NCBI GenBank assembly: GCA_009767595.1
Contig: VSDK01012185.1
Span: 162,230-226,229, forward strand
DNA: 64,000 bases
Reading direction: 5' to 3'
From: Symbiodinium kawagutii
Taxonomy: Eukaryota; Sar; Dinophyceae; Suessiales; Symbiodiniaceae
Position numbers and translations under genes: made by a program. The notes beneath the pieces were generated by a model. The model was not told the DNA's origin and searched no databases. It worked only from the letters and a program-made list of their open reading frames with translations. Below, piece by piece: positions 7,250 to 18,979 of this stretch. Position 1 is the first letter of the stretch. Each line of letters begins with the position of its first letter.

Positions 7250-7327
7250 CCAATGGCATTAAAATTAACAACGGTTTGCCATGTCGGAACATATTCAAAC
7301 CATTTTTCAATGGATTCCAATGGTTCA

Positions 7328-7558
7328 ATGCTGTCCCTTGCACCAACCATCGCTTCCCAATCACTGGGCTCGTTCGCCATGTTCGCGCGCGGCTGCGCCT
7401 TGCTGCTGCCATGCGGCTGGCGCCGCGTGGCCGGGGGATGGGGAGCTTCATCCGAGCTGTGCATCCTGTGCCTCGGAGGGCCCCCGTGTGGAAATCACAA
7501 TGGTCACAAGCTGGTCACGATCATTGACTGGTTGGTGGTTGAAAAATATTTACACTAG
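7328..7558 (+). CDS. Candidate first exon with hydrophobic N-terminus
   Basis: ATG at 7328, then MLSLAPTIASQSLGSFAMFA, a hydrophobic run with small residues, then Arg/Gly- and Cys-containing sequence. Codons (TTC GCC ATG TTC GCG CGC GGC) fit the exon style up to about 7490, so a donor before the stop at 7558 is likely. A Leu-rich start like this suits a signal or transit peptide. Two other frames are also open but have worse bias. Confidence 0.4.
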   Translation: MLSLAPTIASQSLGSFAMFARGCALLLPCGWRRVAGGWGASSELCILCLGGPPCGNHNGHKLVTIIDWLVVEKYLH

Positions 7559-8351
7559 CTATATAAATAAATATATCTATATACATCTATAATCATCTAT
7601 ATACTGTAATTGTTCTTTTTTCACCAGTATGAACAAATGATTGTTTGACTATTGTTCATGGCCGTTGAAATTCAGCCAGAGTAGAAATGATGCATCACGG
7701 ATACTGTAATGGGTTGGTCATTGGTTTGAAACCAGCTTGAAACCAAAGCCCGTGACATTCAGTAGTTGATGACGCATCACTACTTGATGATAAAACACAT
7801 GTCAAAGACAATGTGTTCACAGCGGTTAAACTTTCTAATTCAAAACAACCACTTTGTGGATTAACAGATCGCACCCAATAATTTTGCTGCTCAAGGTTTA
7901 CTGTTGAGCTCATTTTGATCAAAAAGAAGGTCTAGTGACTGAACTGTCAAGCTCCTCCACAACTTCTTTATTTGTGGCTCTAGCGCGTTCAGTGGCTAGG
8001 GAAGGATTGCTGCGCTGTTTGTGTGTGTGTGTGTGTCCGGTGGGATCCTTTTCTGACCTTCCTGCGGAACTTACTAGTATGCCAGTGGGAAGAAACTACT
8101 CGTACCCGTTTTGCACCAGCATTGCGAGTATTATTTGTATACATATGTATACATATTTGTATGTATATATATATATATTGTGTTTATATGTATACACAAT
8201 GCCGGTGGATTGGTGCTGAATCCAGTCACTCATCAGAATCGCACCATCAAATAATATATACCATTTGCTTATGATATTGCCGCATGATTACAGTCAGTTT
8301 ACCAGCACATTGGGAAACAATAGGTAACCAATAGGTAACCTATTTCACATC
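7559..8351. other. Probable intron or spacer
   Basis: TA-rich stretches (7556-7605, 8138-8200) and a GT run at 8020-8036. No codon-biased block is seen. Confidence 0.4.
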
Positions 8352-8499
8352 ATGGAAGTCCAGGGGCGCGCCAAGGATTGTCCTGGGTTGACCAAGGACC
8401 TGTCGCCCAACTTCCCAGCAGAGGCGCGACGGATCAACCAGCGGTCCTTGGCGGAGCTGAACGCCTTCATCGACATCCTGGAGAAGGCGCACAAAAATG
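8352..8499 (+). CDS. Candidate exon
   Basis: It reads GRAKDCPGLTKDLSPNF, then EARRINQRSLAELNAFID to a donor AATG|GTGAAC. Either it starts at the in-frame ATG 8352 or it enters after CCAG at 8363. The helical, charged second half has strong codon bias (AAC GCC TTC ATC GAC ATC CTG GAG AAG). The family is unknown. Confidence 0.55.
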
Positions 8500-9761
8500 G
8501 TGAACAAATGTTGGGTACTACGTAGGTAATTGCGCTTACATCTTTTGCTACATGGTGACTCAATGTTGCTTAAATGGTTGTCAGATATGTTCTGAAATAG
8601 TCGTTAGTCGTGGCTGAATGAGGGCACAGGTGGCTGAATGGTGCTTAGATAATTAGTAGTTAAATGAGTACTTATGCTAGACAATGGTGGTCGGAAAGGC
8701 CAAAGTAAATCACGAGATCAAACGGGTCATCACTTTCGCATGCTTACCGCCACGTTGAGATACAATGCCTTGATGATGAACCAGTTGCAATGGTTATTTT
8801 GCCTCCGAATCATGGTGATAATCTGTGGGATGATGGCATGGATCCTAAGCGGTAATGGTTCTATGCGTCAGCTGCGTTTTGACTGGGGTCATACCCGATC
8901 CCAGTTACATGTGGATTTGCTCGTTATGGCAAGTAATCGTTTGTTCATGCTTAGTGACTTTGTTGATTGATGCTTGGCAACCCTTGGCTGGATTGACTGT
9001 TTTGGTCACAATTCAACCGTTTTAAACCTCATTCTACATAGCTAGCATATCATTATGCTTTTGTTATTTAGAAGCGCGACTGACTATGAATTTCGACATA
9101 TGACACTATTTGAGATGCCTCGGATCATGTCAAACCATGAGAGTCACTGGAAAAGTATCTCCAACATGGGTGATTTGCCAACGCCCCTTCGTACTTGGAG
9201 ACTTGTTTTCCCCATACAGATTGGATTTTCATAGATCAATCTAAATTTGGATATTTGTTTCAATGAAATGTACCTCACTGTTACCTCACCTCCAGAGATA
9301 AGAAAAAACAGCTCACAAAGAGCAGCTGCACATGTAAGTGCTCAGCTGCTCATTCGTCCCTGCGAAGGATGGACCCAGAAAGTTCGAAGATGGCCCGGAG
9401 GCTGCTCATGTCCCTTAGCTTCAAGTCAGTGTTGAGGTGCTGCATGGATGCCATCAGAGCTTTTGGTTGATTAGAAGTGGTTCATTGTTTTTTTGGGGCT
9501 GGGATTCTGATGATGGACCCTTGCATGCCCTGGTTACATTTGGGTCGGATCGAGTGTTGGACCATAAGTTGATTATCTGCAAAAACTTCTTTTTTGATAT
9601 TCACATATATAATATACATATATATTTATATATCGGTATAAGTTGGTTTATATTTGCATATATGAATATTTTTCTGATATATGTATCTTACACATTGATA
9701 TATAGAGAGATGTATCTTTTGATGTTGATACTTATATATATATATACATATATATACACAT
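8500..9761. other. No supported gene
   Basis: AT-leaning DNA with short frames only. TA-rich microsatellite-like DNA covers 9597-9760. Confidence 0.4.
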
Positions 9762-9853
9762 TCAAGTGAACAGGTGAATCGTTCGCCTCACTCGAGCGAT
9801 TCTGCTTGGATTTGGATCAAGAGTGTTCAGCTCCGATTGCACCCATTCTAGCC
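9762..9853 (-). CDS. Candidate terminal exon, minus strand
   Basis: After CTTGCAG the minus strand reads GLEWVQSELNTLDPNPSRIA then RVRRTIHLFT and TGA at 9762-9764. The amphipathic pattern is good, but it is isolated among plus-strand exons. Confidence 0.3.
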
Positions 9854-10874
9854 CTGCAAGTGCCGAGCAATAGGGTGAAGATTGCTGCCCCCCGGGTACC
9901 CGATTTGGTGACTCGTGGGTTGTGGCTTTAGGTGAACCTTTTCTTGGGTGTGGAGGAAGGTGTACCACTACCTTTGCGTACTACCCGTTGCTACCCATCC
10001 CGGAAGGCACACATATTTGTATATGCAGAATATCTATTTATCTCTTTCTCCCTCTTTCTTTTATTCTATATTCTGTTTGTCTTATTCTCCTATATATATT
10101 CTTTTATTCTCTTTCTCCCTCTCTCTTATTCTTCTGTTTGTCTTTCTGCATCGGCTCCGTGATCATTGGCCCTTTTTTCACTTCTTCGTTGCGCTGCCTC
10201 TATCCTTCTGGAGCGAAAAACGTCCTCGTGATTAGCCACCCTGCTTGGTAAAAACCGTTTCTTAACTCCGAATTATCAGTGGTTCCTCAAACATTTTCTA
10301 TCAACCACTGCCAGGGGGTTCAGCCATGATGTGTTATCATGTTTCCCTTGAGACAATGACGCCTCAACTTCGCATACCACGTCTACCAGAATGAGCCGTC
10401 ATTTGTGTGTGTGTTTTTTTCCAGCCCTTGTACAGTACTAAACAACCATCATTTAGTCAGACAAACATTACCAGCCATAGTGGGTTGGCCATTATTGGCC
10501 ATTATATTTTTTCAAGTTTGCCCATTGGCATCATTCCCCCTTTGCAGAATCATAAATTCGGCATTGTTGACGATTCTTTTCCGCGTGTCATTGACCACTA
10601 TCAACCTTTGTTAAGCATCTCAAAGCATCAACCAGTTGGCGTCATGAACCAGCAATGATCATCATTCCAAAGTGATCGCTTGCCATGAACCGTCATTCAC
10701 AGCTACATGGCATCACTGAATGGTTATTTTCCATGATTAAGCATTACAATATATTACAGTCATGTTTTTTAACACTCAATTGCCATCATGTAAACATTAT
10801 TATCATTCTTGTTCACCAGCGATATGCAGGGGCACCATGGGGCATCCTTGGGGCACCCTTGGGGCACCCTTCAG
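9854..10874. other. No supported gene
   Basis: Contains a pyrimidine-rich tract at about 10030-10150 (TTCTCTTT units) that opens three plus frames without coding character. Confidence 0.4.
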
Positions 10875-11000
10875 GAGCTGCCGTTTTTCCGTGCCTTTCG
10901 CACGCGTTTGGGTCGGGTGGTGCCTTCGCGCGTGACGCCACTGCAGCTCATGCTGCCCTCGCTGCCCGCTGCTGCGGAAGAACCTGACAAGGCGTGGAGG
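10875..11000 (+). CDS. Candidate internal exon
   Basis: Acceptor TTCAG at 10871-10874, donor GGAGG|GTCAGG. It reads ELPFFRAFRTRLGRVV, then TPLQLMLPSLPAAAEE. Immediately upstream is a short CTTGGGGCACC repeat. The family is unknown. Confidence 0.5.
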
Positions 11001-11451
11001 GTCAGGTGGTCTCATATATAAATGATGTTGAAGGATCAATATTGAATTTATAGTGATTGATGGTTGGAAATAAATGTTTCATAAATTATAACGACGGTAT
11101 ATAAAGGGCAATTTGCCAATATTTACCATGTTTTTGTCAATTACTTTTTTTTTGTCGTCCGATGGATGATACAAATGAATCATTTGATGATTCATGATGC
11201 TGGGTATTGAAACATTATTATTGATCATTGTTGTGACTAACGGTTGCCAATTTTCGGCGGTTATTTGTGGGTACTTATACTGAATGTTCATTATGGCTAG
11301 CAGCCTTTCATGATACAGGTCAATAGCGATCCTATCATGGTTCATCCTGGCCACTACAACGGTTTTTGATATTGGCCAATGTTTGTGCATCTGGTTGCTG
11401 CCCTAGCCGTTACCGCCGAAACTACTGGCTTCCGCGCACAACGTTGGGCAG

Positions 11452-11541
11452 GAGTTTGCCGCCGCGTATTTGGTTCGCGGTGCGCAAGTAGCTTTAGAAC
11501 CTTGGTATGCCGTGACGCACGGGATACCATGGAACCAGTGA
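11452..11541 (+). CDS. Candidate exon
   Basis: Acceptor GGGCAG at 11446-11451, then EFAAAYLVRGAQVALEPWYA and VTHGIPWNQ to TGA. A donor at CTTG|GTATGC (11504/11505) would end it earlier. The other open plus frame (11379-11561) has poorer codons. Confidence 0.35.
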   Translation, partial: EFAAAYLVRGAQVALEPWYAVTHGIPWNQ

Positions 11542-12485
11542 AGGCTCCAATGGTTGCATAAAGGTTGCCGAATCGTTGGTCAGTGGTGAATGAGCTTATG
11601 ATTAAGTTCAATGATAGCGTTGGTGGATGACCAATGCTAATGATGGTCCATGATGGCTATAGTGAATGGTTCGAAAAGTGATGGCTGGTGATGATCAGTG
11701 ATAACCAAGCCCTGGATAGCTGATATGCAATTGCGCCTAATTATGCATCGAAGGTCCGGACAACTAAAGCACGCCCATTTTTAGCTGATGGTTTCCCATT
11801 CAACTCGAGTGTTTGGTTACAGTGGCTATGATTGTCAACACAATATTTGATCACTTATGCAAATTGATCGACAAATCATGATTGTAGTCTTGACTATATT
11901 TGTTGATCATATGTGACTGCATTTGATTACACGTACTGGTTGATTCTGTTTGCATGATGGCAAATTTGGGTGTATGATCTCGATCATTTATGATCGTGGA
12001 GCAGTGAATCAGGAGCGCTGGTGCAGTGTGATCCCATGTGATCCACCAAGGGTCCCCAAACGGTTGATGTTTTTTCATGATGTTAAGCACATGGCCTTCA
12101 CTCATGGTTTGGGGAAGCTCATATGAATCAGGTCACCCATGGTTTTCTACACGAAAAACGCGCCCTTCACTCTGATCATCTCTGATTTGCCAGCCCTTCG
12201 CCCAGAAGCAGCGAGTTTTCATCGCAGGAAGTTGCGCTGATTTTTAGCCAAGAGATCCGAAGAGCTTAAGAGGGCGGGAGCCAACAATGGATGGGCAAAA
12301 ACTTTAATGAAATTCATTGCATTCAAATCAATTCCTTTGTGTTCGGCGGTTGCAAGCAGTTCAGTCCAGGTGCGGGAACGAGTGATGCTTCGTTCTGGTA
12401 CGATGGTTAACACTGATTTAACTACTGATTTTACCAAAGTCATGGCCATCTCGTGGTGGTGGCTCGCGATATTTCATGATCTCAT

Positions 12486-12590
12486 GGTGAAGTGGCCGTG
12501 GGTACTGCCGAGGAGTCGGACTCGACCTTCAGTGACCGACCCGATGTTCCTAAGCTCTTTACGCAGAAGCTTGGTCTCAGAAAGGCATGA
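12486..12590 (+). CDS. Candidate acidic terminal exon
   Basis: The frame reads GEVAVGTAEESDSTFSDRPD then VPKLFTQKLGLRKA to TGA at 12588-12590. The acidic, disordered-then-basic composition and codons are exon-like. The acceptor is not obvious. Confidence 0.35.
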   Translation, partial: GEVAVGTAEESDSTFSDRPDVPKLFTQKLGLRKA

Positions 12591-13060
12591 ACAGCTGGCA
12601 ACCCTAGGTGACGGGAATTTCTAAGTTGGAAACCCCTGGAGTTTTCTGTGGACTTGCCCCATCATTAAGAAGTATTAAGAACAGAACAGGTGCATTTCGT
12701 CCATGGCGCATACATTGCAACTGACTGACGCACACAGATTGGTGCATGGACGTACATGTCTTCATTCATGCAAACAACATGTGTAGACGACGTACTCTTG
12801 GTTTTTGTGACTCTGGCATCGATAAATTGCATAATAATACTTTTGATTTGACCCGTGATCTGCAATGATTTCACTTGAGGGACAGAAATACGACTTTTGA
12901 GTAGATCAAGGGTATTTTTAGAGTGAGGGCCCCCAAAATGGTGATGGAATGTGATGGAAAAGGATCGATTTTGGCATCGCTCAGATGGTCAACTTCTGGA
13001 AGTCCCCTCTTCCAAGACCCGACATGACTCCCAGTCACACAACATGATTTGTGCACACAG

Positions 13061-13203
13061 GAAAGGTGCCGGCCGTGCAGCCTTCGACAAGCTTTGGTGG
13101 CAGCAAACGCAGGAGATCAGTGACCAAGCTGTGTTACATCATGTTTGCCCAGAAAGTGCGGTCAAATTGTAGATGGTCATTGATAAAGAATGATGGTCGG
13201 TAA
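13061..13203 (+). CDS. Candidate exon
   Basis: Acceptor CACACAG at 13054-13060, then KVPAVQPSTSFGGSKRRRS and VTKLCYIMFAQKVRSNC. KRRRS could be a nuclear localisation signal or a processing site. A second frame (KGAGRAAFDKLWWQQ) is also open, so the frame call is tentative. Confidence 0.35.
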
Positions 13204-13298
13204 AGATGGCAAGTGATTTTCGATGACAACTAGCTCATCCATAGAGCCGGTCACGTGTCGTGTCCATGGACCATCGTGTTTTCCATGGTCCCGTTTAG

Positions 13299-13445
13299 GA
13301 GGAGTTGGTTTGGGAGGCTATGCATGGCCCGGACGATCAGGAGGTGAAGCTTCATGTCACTGGGCCAGGGGGCAGGAGACTCCCTGCAAGCCCAGCTGAT
13401 AGAAGCTGCCCACCCGTAGGGTTGGGAATGCGATTGGGGTCCTGA
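13299..13445 (+). CDS. Candidate terminal exon
   Basis: Acceptor TTTAG at 13294-13298, then EELVWEAMHGPDDQEVKLHV and TGPGGRRLPASPADRSC to TGA. Codon bias is good in the first half. Confidence 0.4.
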   Translation, partial: EELVWEAMHGPDDQEVKLHVTGPGGRRLPASPADRSCPPVGLGMRLGS

Positions 13446-13983
13446 CAAACCAACGGAATTGACAACCCCACATCTCAGGGCATTCTCTAAACTTGGCTGG
13501 TGGATAGCCGGAGGGCCTGAGGTTTGGAATGAAACAAATATGTTTTCACCCTGCTAAGACCTGGTTGCCTGTATCAAGGCCGCTCGGTCCTGATGCTTCA
13601 CATATGGAGACGTTTGGAGAGATGTTGCAGGCAGTGCAACTTGCTTTTATTTTACATATTTAGTCATGCATCGGTATTTGCCTGCATCCATATATACATG
13701 AACATATATGTCCAGATTTCCATGAACACAAATGCATATATTTGGACTTGTGTGCGTGCCTTTTTGAAAACATATATGCATGTGATTGCATGTGTGTGTG
13801 TGTGCTTGTGTTTGCTGTTTATATCAAGTGAGGTGGTCGGTATACTTGGCTTGTTGGGGTTGCTTGGTGCCCAAAAACTGGAATCATAATTGCTGCCAAT
13901 CATGGCAAATTACGTTTGAGATTGGTCATTGTTGATACTATGGCACCTTTCATCACCTGTCCCTAAGGAGGTGCCTCCCTAAG

Positions 13984-14136
13984 GTCGCCAAGCGCGTTTT
14001 CGCCTGCAAGTACGCCAGCCAGTTGATGCGCCGCTACCTTCGCATGAAGAACAACCAGCGCCGCAAGTTGCGGATCTCACAGCTGGATGATGTGGTCAAG
14101 GCGAAGGTGGATGCCAAGTTGCTGGTCTCCCGCGGG
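13984..14136 (+). CDS. Candidate internal exon, basic
   Basis: One of the clearest exons in the window: acceptor CTAAG, 51 codons, donor CGCGGG|GTGGGT. It reads VAKRVFACKYASQLMRRYLR then RRKLRISQLDDVVKAKVDAK. Strongly basic and helical, possibly nucleic-acid or membrane-surface binding. Nearly every third base is G or C. The family is not recognised. Confidence 0.6.
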
Positions 14137-14347
14137 GTGGGTTGGTGGTTACCTACGGTTGCCTCGTTTCTTAGCATTGCTTCCTTGTTTGGTCGCTGGT
14201 TTTTGATTGTCAGGTGGGCTGCATGCCCCATGAAAGATGCTCCAATGTAAGTGCTCAAATGTACTTGGTTCAAATGACCCGAGAGTTCGAAGCTGGACCA
14301 GCTGCAATTGTAATTCCCGTTCTAAAGGCATCTCCCTTTCAAAGCAG

Positions 14348-14473
14348 TGCCGTGCAATGTCGCGCAACGCCGCGAAACTGAGGTTTCAGACGGAAGCCGT
14401 GGAAAGTCGAAAGGGCAGCGAGGATGAGGAGAAGAAGCTGAGCAGCAAATGGTTTCTACCCCAAAATGAGTGA
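14348..14473 (+). CDS. Candidate terminal exon
   Basis: Acceptor AAAGCAG at 14341-14347, then AMSRNAAKLRFQTEAVESRK and GSEDEEKKLSSKWFLPQNE to TGA. The charged helical tail could follow the basic exon at 13984 in the same protein; this is inference from proximity only. Confidence 0.45.
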   Translation, partial: CRAMSRNAAKLRFQTEAVESRKGSEDEEKKLSSKWFLPQNE

Positions 14474-15342
14474 TATCATTACAGTGATATACGTGTAGAA
14501 TATAGTTGTTCTCACTCAAATTGAGTTTGAAACCTAGATGCGGCTTGGAAATGACACATCTCAAAAGCCAAGGTAGGGTCCCAGGTAGAGAAAATCAGCA
14601 CCTCAAAGTTTTGAAACTATGAGCATCCTTGAGCCAAAAACTACTAACTAGACCATTGAACTCTACTGAACAAGACTGCACGTGGGCCTTCAGCAAACCC
14701 TCAGTTGCCATTCCAATCATATTTTCTCAAATACTTAATCTCCGCCAACTTGAACAAATGATGGGAGTTGTGAGATTGATTCTCTTTTCAAGGCTTCAAT
14801 GAATTGTTATTATCCACTATGGCAGGCGCTTGACGAAATAAGCCTCACAATGGCCGGTGCAATAGGGCACAGATAGTTGTGATATGTTGTGATGAAGGCA
14901 AACCGGTCATGGGAATATCATAAGTACATGGATAGTTGTCGAACCAGTGTGGCCATATGATACTGTATCAGTTGCATAGTTGCGTGAAAAGGTTGGGCGC
15001 CCCGAATTTCAAGTGTACTAGGCCCTCCAAGCAGGTGAGGGTTGAAGATGGAATTTGGAAACCAAAAAACATTGTCCGAGACAGGCGCATCCATTCACGG
15101 ATTGTCCTTTGGTCAGGCTGGTAGAAAGGCATGGGCCATTGCGCGAAACAATGTGCCCCGCCAGCGCTGCTCTGATTTTGTAAAAAATGTGTTTAGGCGT
15201 GGGGGTTGTTGTCTGTGGTTTGGTTGGGCTTGGGCGCAGACAACTATGCTCTCTCAATGGTCTGTTTCTAGGATGTAAAATATGTTTGTAGTCCAATGCT
15301 GGCATGCTTGCCCTATGGGTGATGTTGTATATGTGCTGATGC
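14474..15342. other. No supported plus-strand gene
   Basis: A minus-strand frame of 175 codons (15018-15545) covers part of this, rich in Thr, Pro and Ser, with weak codon bias. I treat it as antisense noise to the plus frame at 15343. Confidence 0.3.
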
Positions 15343-15564
15343 ATGTCACAGGGGTATGGACTGCTTGTTGTAGATGCAGCAAGACTGCTGCTAGTTGTGT
15401 ACATAGACACTTCTAAGGTGTTTTGCCTTGTTCCCACCCACCCACCCTGGGGCCAGTCGATGACTGATCCCCGGGGTGCGGGCCGGGCACTTGTGCCTGT
15501 TTCTCCAGACGCAAAAAGAAGTGAGCTAGGCGCTGATCCCTGCACTGGTCCAGTTTGTAGGTAG
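15343..15564 (+). CDS. Candidate small ORF or exon
   Basis: Frame MSQGYGLLVVDAARLLLVVY then SMTDPRGAGRALVPVSPDAK to TAG. It has a hydrophobic N-terminal segment and a Pro/Arg-rich tail. The minus strand is also open, hence low confidence. Confidence 0.35.
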   Translation: MSQGYGLLVVDAARLLLVVYIDTSKVFCLVPTHPPWGQSMTDPRGAGRALVPVSPDAKRSELGADPCTGPVCR

Positions 15565-16314
15565 TAGGAGTGAGCCCGGCTAGTACAATCCTAGAACAAG
15601 CTAGTGAGGGAGTGTTGTTGGCGTGTGAAAACTCATGCTGAACTTGGCTCGCTTTGGTACAGTCACTTGGCCTACCAGGGCTTACTGCTTGGCTGCCATG
15701 TACAGACTGTGACTATCAGATTGTCTTGGGATAGCTCAGACAGTTTTCTCTTTTTTTGTGTCTACTTGTTTCAATGGGTGCGCCAGTTTATTGCTTTTCA
15801 TTGAACCACTTGCCAATAGATATAGACTAATATAAAGCGGTAGAATTTCCATTTGACAGCTCTGATATGTCGTGACTGTGATGCCGGTCGAAAAACACAA
15901 ATGAATTACGGACAAGGCGAGTAATAGTGGGCTGGCTCTTGGATTCAGTCAGATTTCCTGCTCGTTCAACTACTTTTGACTTATACTTGATCCATTGATC
16001 GAGCTAACGAGAGTGATTTTGGAAAGGGATCAAAGCACCATAAAGCACCAATCTTTGTGGGTCATGGGATGTCATGGGGGCTCCTGGGCACCCCTACCCC
16101 CAGAGTAACGATCTGATTCAAAAAGAAATCAACCCTTTGGGATCTCTTTCTCGCAAAAGAGGTATGTGTTTTGACATGTCTGACCCGTAACAACCAGAAG
16201 TTACATGAAGAGCGTACAATAAAGTTATTTGCTCTACATGATGCAGAGCAATGTAGTTGATCAAGTTTATTTGTCCGGTCAGTGCTCAAAAGTTCTGCAG
16301 CATTTTAGATTGTC

Positions 16315-16737
16315 ATGAAGCTAGCACAGCTACCGCACATCTTATCTCTGCCATTTGCTGGTCATATGAGTCATATGAGCTGGTCGCTGTTTATATCAGC
16401 TGGTTGTTGCCTACAGCAGAACCCCAGCCCGTCAGTCTGCCACAGCCGCTTTCGCACATGCTCAGGAAGGATCCAGTTCGTGTGTTGCAAGGTGGGGGCC
16501 AAGATGAGCATCTTAAAATCCCACAGGTACGCAGTTTCACATAGGTTGGTCCATGGATGGCGTACCCCAAGCAGAACACTTGGTCGTCATGTCGCCAAAC
16601 GGTTGATGCGCCATATTTTGCGCCATAAGTGCCGTATGGGTAGCACAAAAACGGTGGGATCTATAGACTCGATCCTGCTTTTCGGTTGTGCGCAAGTGAT
16701 GTTGGGTGTGGTGTGGACAAGCGCAGATGTGGGTTAG
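16315..16737 (+). CDS. Candidate 140-residue ORF
   Basis: ATG at 16315 with a short hydrophobic start (MKLAQLPHILSLPFAG). The C-terminal half has HVAKRLMRHILRHKCRMG, which resembles the basic exon at 13984 in pattern but not in sequence. The middle is Cys-rich. Part may be intron. The family is unknown. Confidence 0.35.
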   Translation: MKLAQLPHILSLPFAGHMSHMSWSLFISAGCCLQQNPSPSVCHSRFRTCSGRIQFVCCKVGAKMSILKSHRYAVSHRLVHGWRTPSRTLGRHVAKRLMRHILRHKCRMGSTKTVGSIDSILLFGCAQVMLGVVWTSADVG

Positions 16738-17016
16738 CTCCGCAACACAGGTTGTTATTGTGGCTGCTTATTTGGGGTTTAGTAGAACGTATCAGAACCC
16801 AGGAAATGCAGCCACCACATCATTGATGAGGATAGGTCGCTGGTTTTTATCTTCGTTTTTCAGCTATCATTCAGCAGTATCTATATATAGCATTTGCCCA
16901 AGCACTATGTTGGCATAGTAGAATTGTTATTCTCTAGATTCTATCGTATCATGGGTAATTGACTGGATAATCCACATTAATCCACATCAATCCACCATCA
17001 ATTGTGGTTAGCGCAG

Positions 17017-17159
17017 GTGGTTTTCACCCGGACTTGGTCTTCATGGCTCCCGGACTCTCTGATTCACAACGGCGGGAAGCCATCCGCAGAGTCTGCGGTG
17101 CCTTGACACGAGATGCGATGACAAAAATGTTTACACCCTTAGTTTGTGATCAGATGTGA
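17017..17159 (+). CDS. Candidate terminal exon
   Basis: Acceptor GCGCAG at 17011-17016. It reads FHPDLVFMAPGLSDSQRREA then IRRVCGALTRDAMTKMFTP to TGA. A second frame is open for 28 codons but this one has better bias. Confidence 0.45.
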
Positions 17160-17590
17160 TGAGTAAGTATATAATTCATATAATGCATGTTAAAAATCAT
17201 GATATTATTTATATAAGGACAATTCTCAGATGAACAATGGTAAAATGAATATTTGATTATATTGATAATGGTTATTCGCTGTGCTTGATGACCAGATTTG
17301 GATGCTTAATACTAGAATCTGGTTCATTATGGTTCGATGAAGATGTTGCAGCGATATCACACAAAGATGCTGGATTTTTTTCGAGGCTGATCATCGAAAG
17401 TATTTCCTTGATATTTGAGATGTAGGAGGTGGTAGCCTGGGATGGTCAACCATGGCAGTGATTCAGAGCCAGGGAAGCTTTGGGCCGGACACGACTATCT
17501 AGGGTTCCCACACCACCAGTAAATCTGGGTACATCATTATCATCTTGGATTATTTCCTTGTTCTTCATGTGAATTGTTTGAACAATCCAG

Positions 17591-17812
17591 GATTTGGCCA
17601 GGAAATTGCTGGGGGCATTTTTACGGCGGTTCCCAGTGGGCTGTATTGTTGCATCAACTGCTTGCCACTATCATCAGCGATCAAAGATACATTTTTTTTT
17701 CAGGTCGCTCTTGTCCACCATGAAATGCCATATAGGAAAACGGTTTGATGGCAAACCCATTCATGGTTGGAGCTCCCCCACTGATCCACAGCTTACATTT
17801 TGTGCAATTTGA
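17591..17812 (+). CDS. Candidate exon
   Basis: Acceptor AATCCAG at 17584-17590, then DLARKLLGAFLRRFPVGCIV and ASTACHYHQRSK. The 5' 100 bases are exon-like; the rest includes a T8 run and is probably intron. Confidence 0.35.
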   Translation, partial: DLARKLLGAFLRRFPVGCIVASTACHYHQRSKIHFFFRSLLSTMKCHIGKRFDGKPIHGWSSPTDPQLTFCAI

Positions 17813-18139
17813 ATGCGTATGTTGTAGAGCTTTGGCTTTTATTTGTTTGTTTCCATCTCCAGTTTTCATCAGCTTTCAACATTATCCCGCAATTATCCCA
17901 TACATCCTCTTCGCAATCTAAGATGTTCTAAGCTAGTGATCCATTGCAGCTTGCTGTCCTTGCCTTTGCTGATAAAGCTCCAGATGACCCAGCTGTAGCA
18001 TCATGAGGTCGCATTCCAAATTTTGTGTGTCATATCAACGGCAAGTCGTTTTCATTTGTTGACCGACTTACCGTTCCAGAAGGCACCACCCTCGAGATAT
18101 GATTTGACTCGTTCACGGGAACGCGCTGATTTTGATTGA

Positions 18140-18562
18140 CTTGTTCGGGCACCTGGCTTCAGCGTTCCAGCACCAAAGTATGCTGATAAGACGTTTGCTT
18201 GGATGGTAGTTTCCATGGATCGTATGCCTTTCGATGCACCTAGCAGAATCTCAGGAATGGACCTAGCAGATGAATCCGATTTCTGGTTGCTGGAGAACCT
18301 TTGGAAGGCCATGAGGGGCGAGCCCCCTCCAGTGCCGTTGGTCATTGGTGAGATGGATTGCTACAAGGCACATCCGAGCGGATACTGGGACCAGTTGTTA
18401 AGTCAGTGGCGGGCTGACAGGGGGGCAGTGATGCTTCGCTTCAATGGGAGATCCTTAATGATAGACGAGCCATGTTGCAAGATCACCAGTGAAAGGAACA
18501 CGGCAGGGTTACCCGAAGGCCGCAGATGTTATGTTGGCGGGTCCACGCCCATCAGCTGCTAA
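18140..18562 (+). CDS. Long open exon-like frame, possibly frameshifted into 18489-18773
   Basis: One frame stays open for 140 codons without ATG at its 5' end: APKYADKTFAWMVVSMDRMP, then DLADESDFWLLENLWKAMRG, then GYWDQLLSQWRADRGAVMLR. Codons are strongly biased from 18240 to 18500. In the +1 frame a second stretch (18489-18773) reads GYPKAADVMLAGPRPSAA and ends with PNPKKPFAFLSRK, as though the protein continues after a frameshift or a short intron. The minus strand is also open at 18052-18345 and ends at a GTAAGT. The family is unknown; a decayed element-derived gene is possible. Confidence 0.45.
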   Translation, partial: LVRAPGFSVPAPKYADKTFAWMVVSMDRMPFDAPSRISGMDLADESDFWLLENLWKAMRGEPPPVPLVIGEMDCYKAHPSGYWDQLLSQWRADRGAVMLRFNGRSLMIDEPCCKITSERNTAGLPEGRRCYVGGSTPISC

Positions 18563-18979
18563 CAGTTTGTTGCGTCCAGAAGCTCAACCAATTGATTGGG
18601 TTCGAACAATGCTTCCGGTAATAGCAATATTTGGATCAACCGACCATTGTTGTTGCGTTCGCCCCAGGGTGCTTGTGCCATTGTGGGTGCCTACGTCAGA
18701 CAGGAGTCACGAAAGTGAAGATGGTGGAAACCCAAACCCCAAGAAACCCTTTGCGTTCTTATCGCGAAAATGAAGACAACAGCTGAGCTGCTTTCCCAAC
18801 CAGTTCGGTTCAAATTGGCTCATCCCCAAGGTGTTGGTGTTTGTTGGTGCATTGATCATCGTTAAGGAATATATGCTAAGTATCGCTGCTTATCCAACCT
18901 AAGCGTTAACCCACTGACTTGACCATGCTGGACCCATCCCCTCTCCATTGACCCACACTTGTTTAGGGATGGGGATGAG

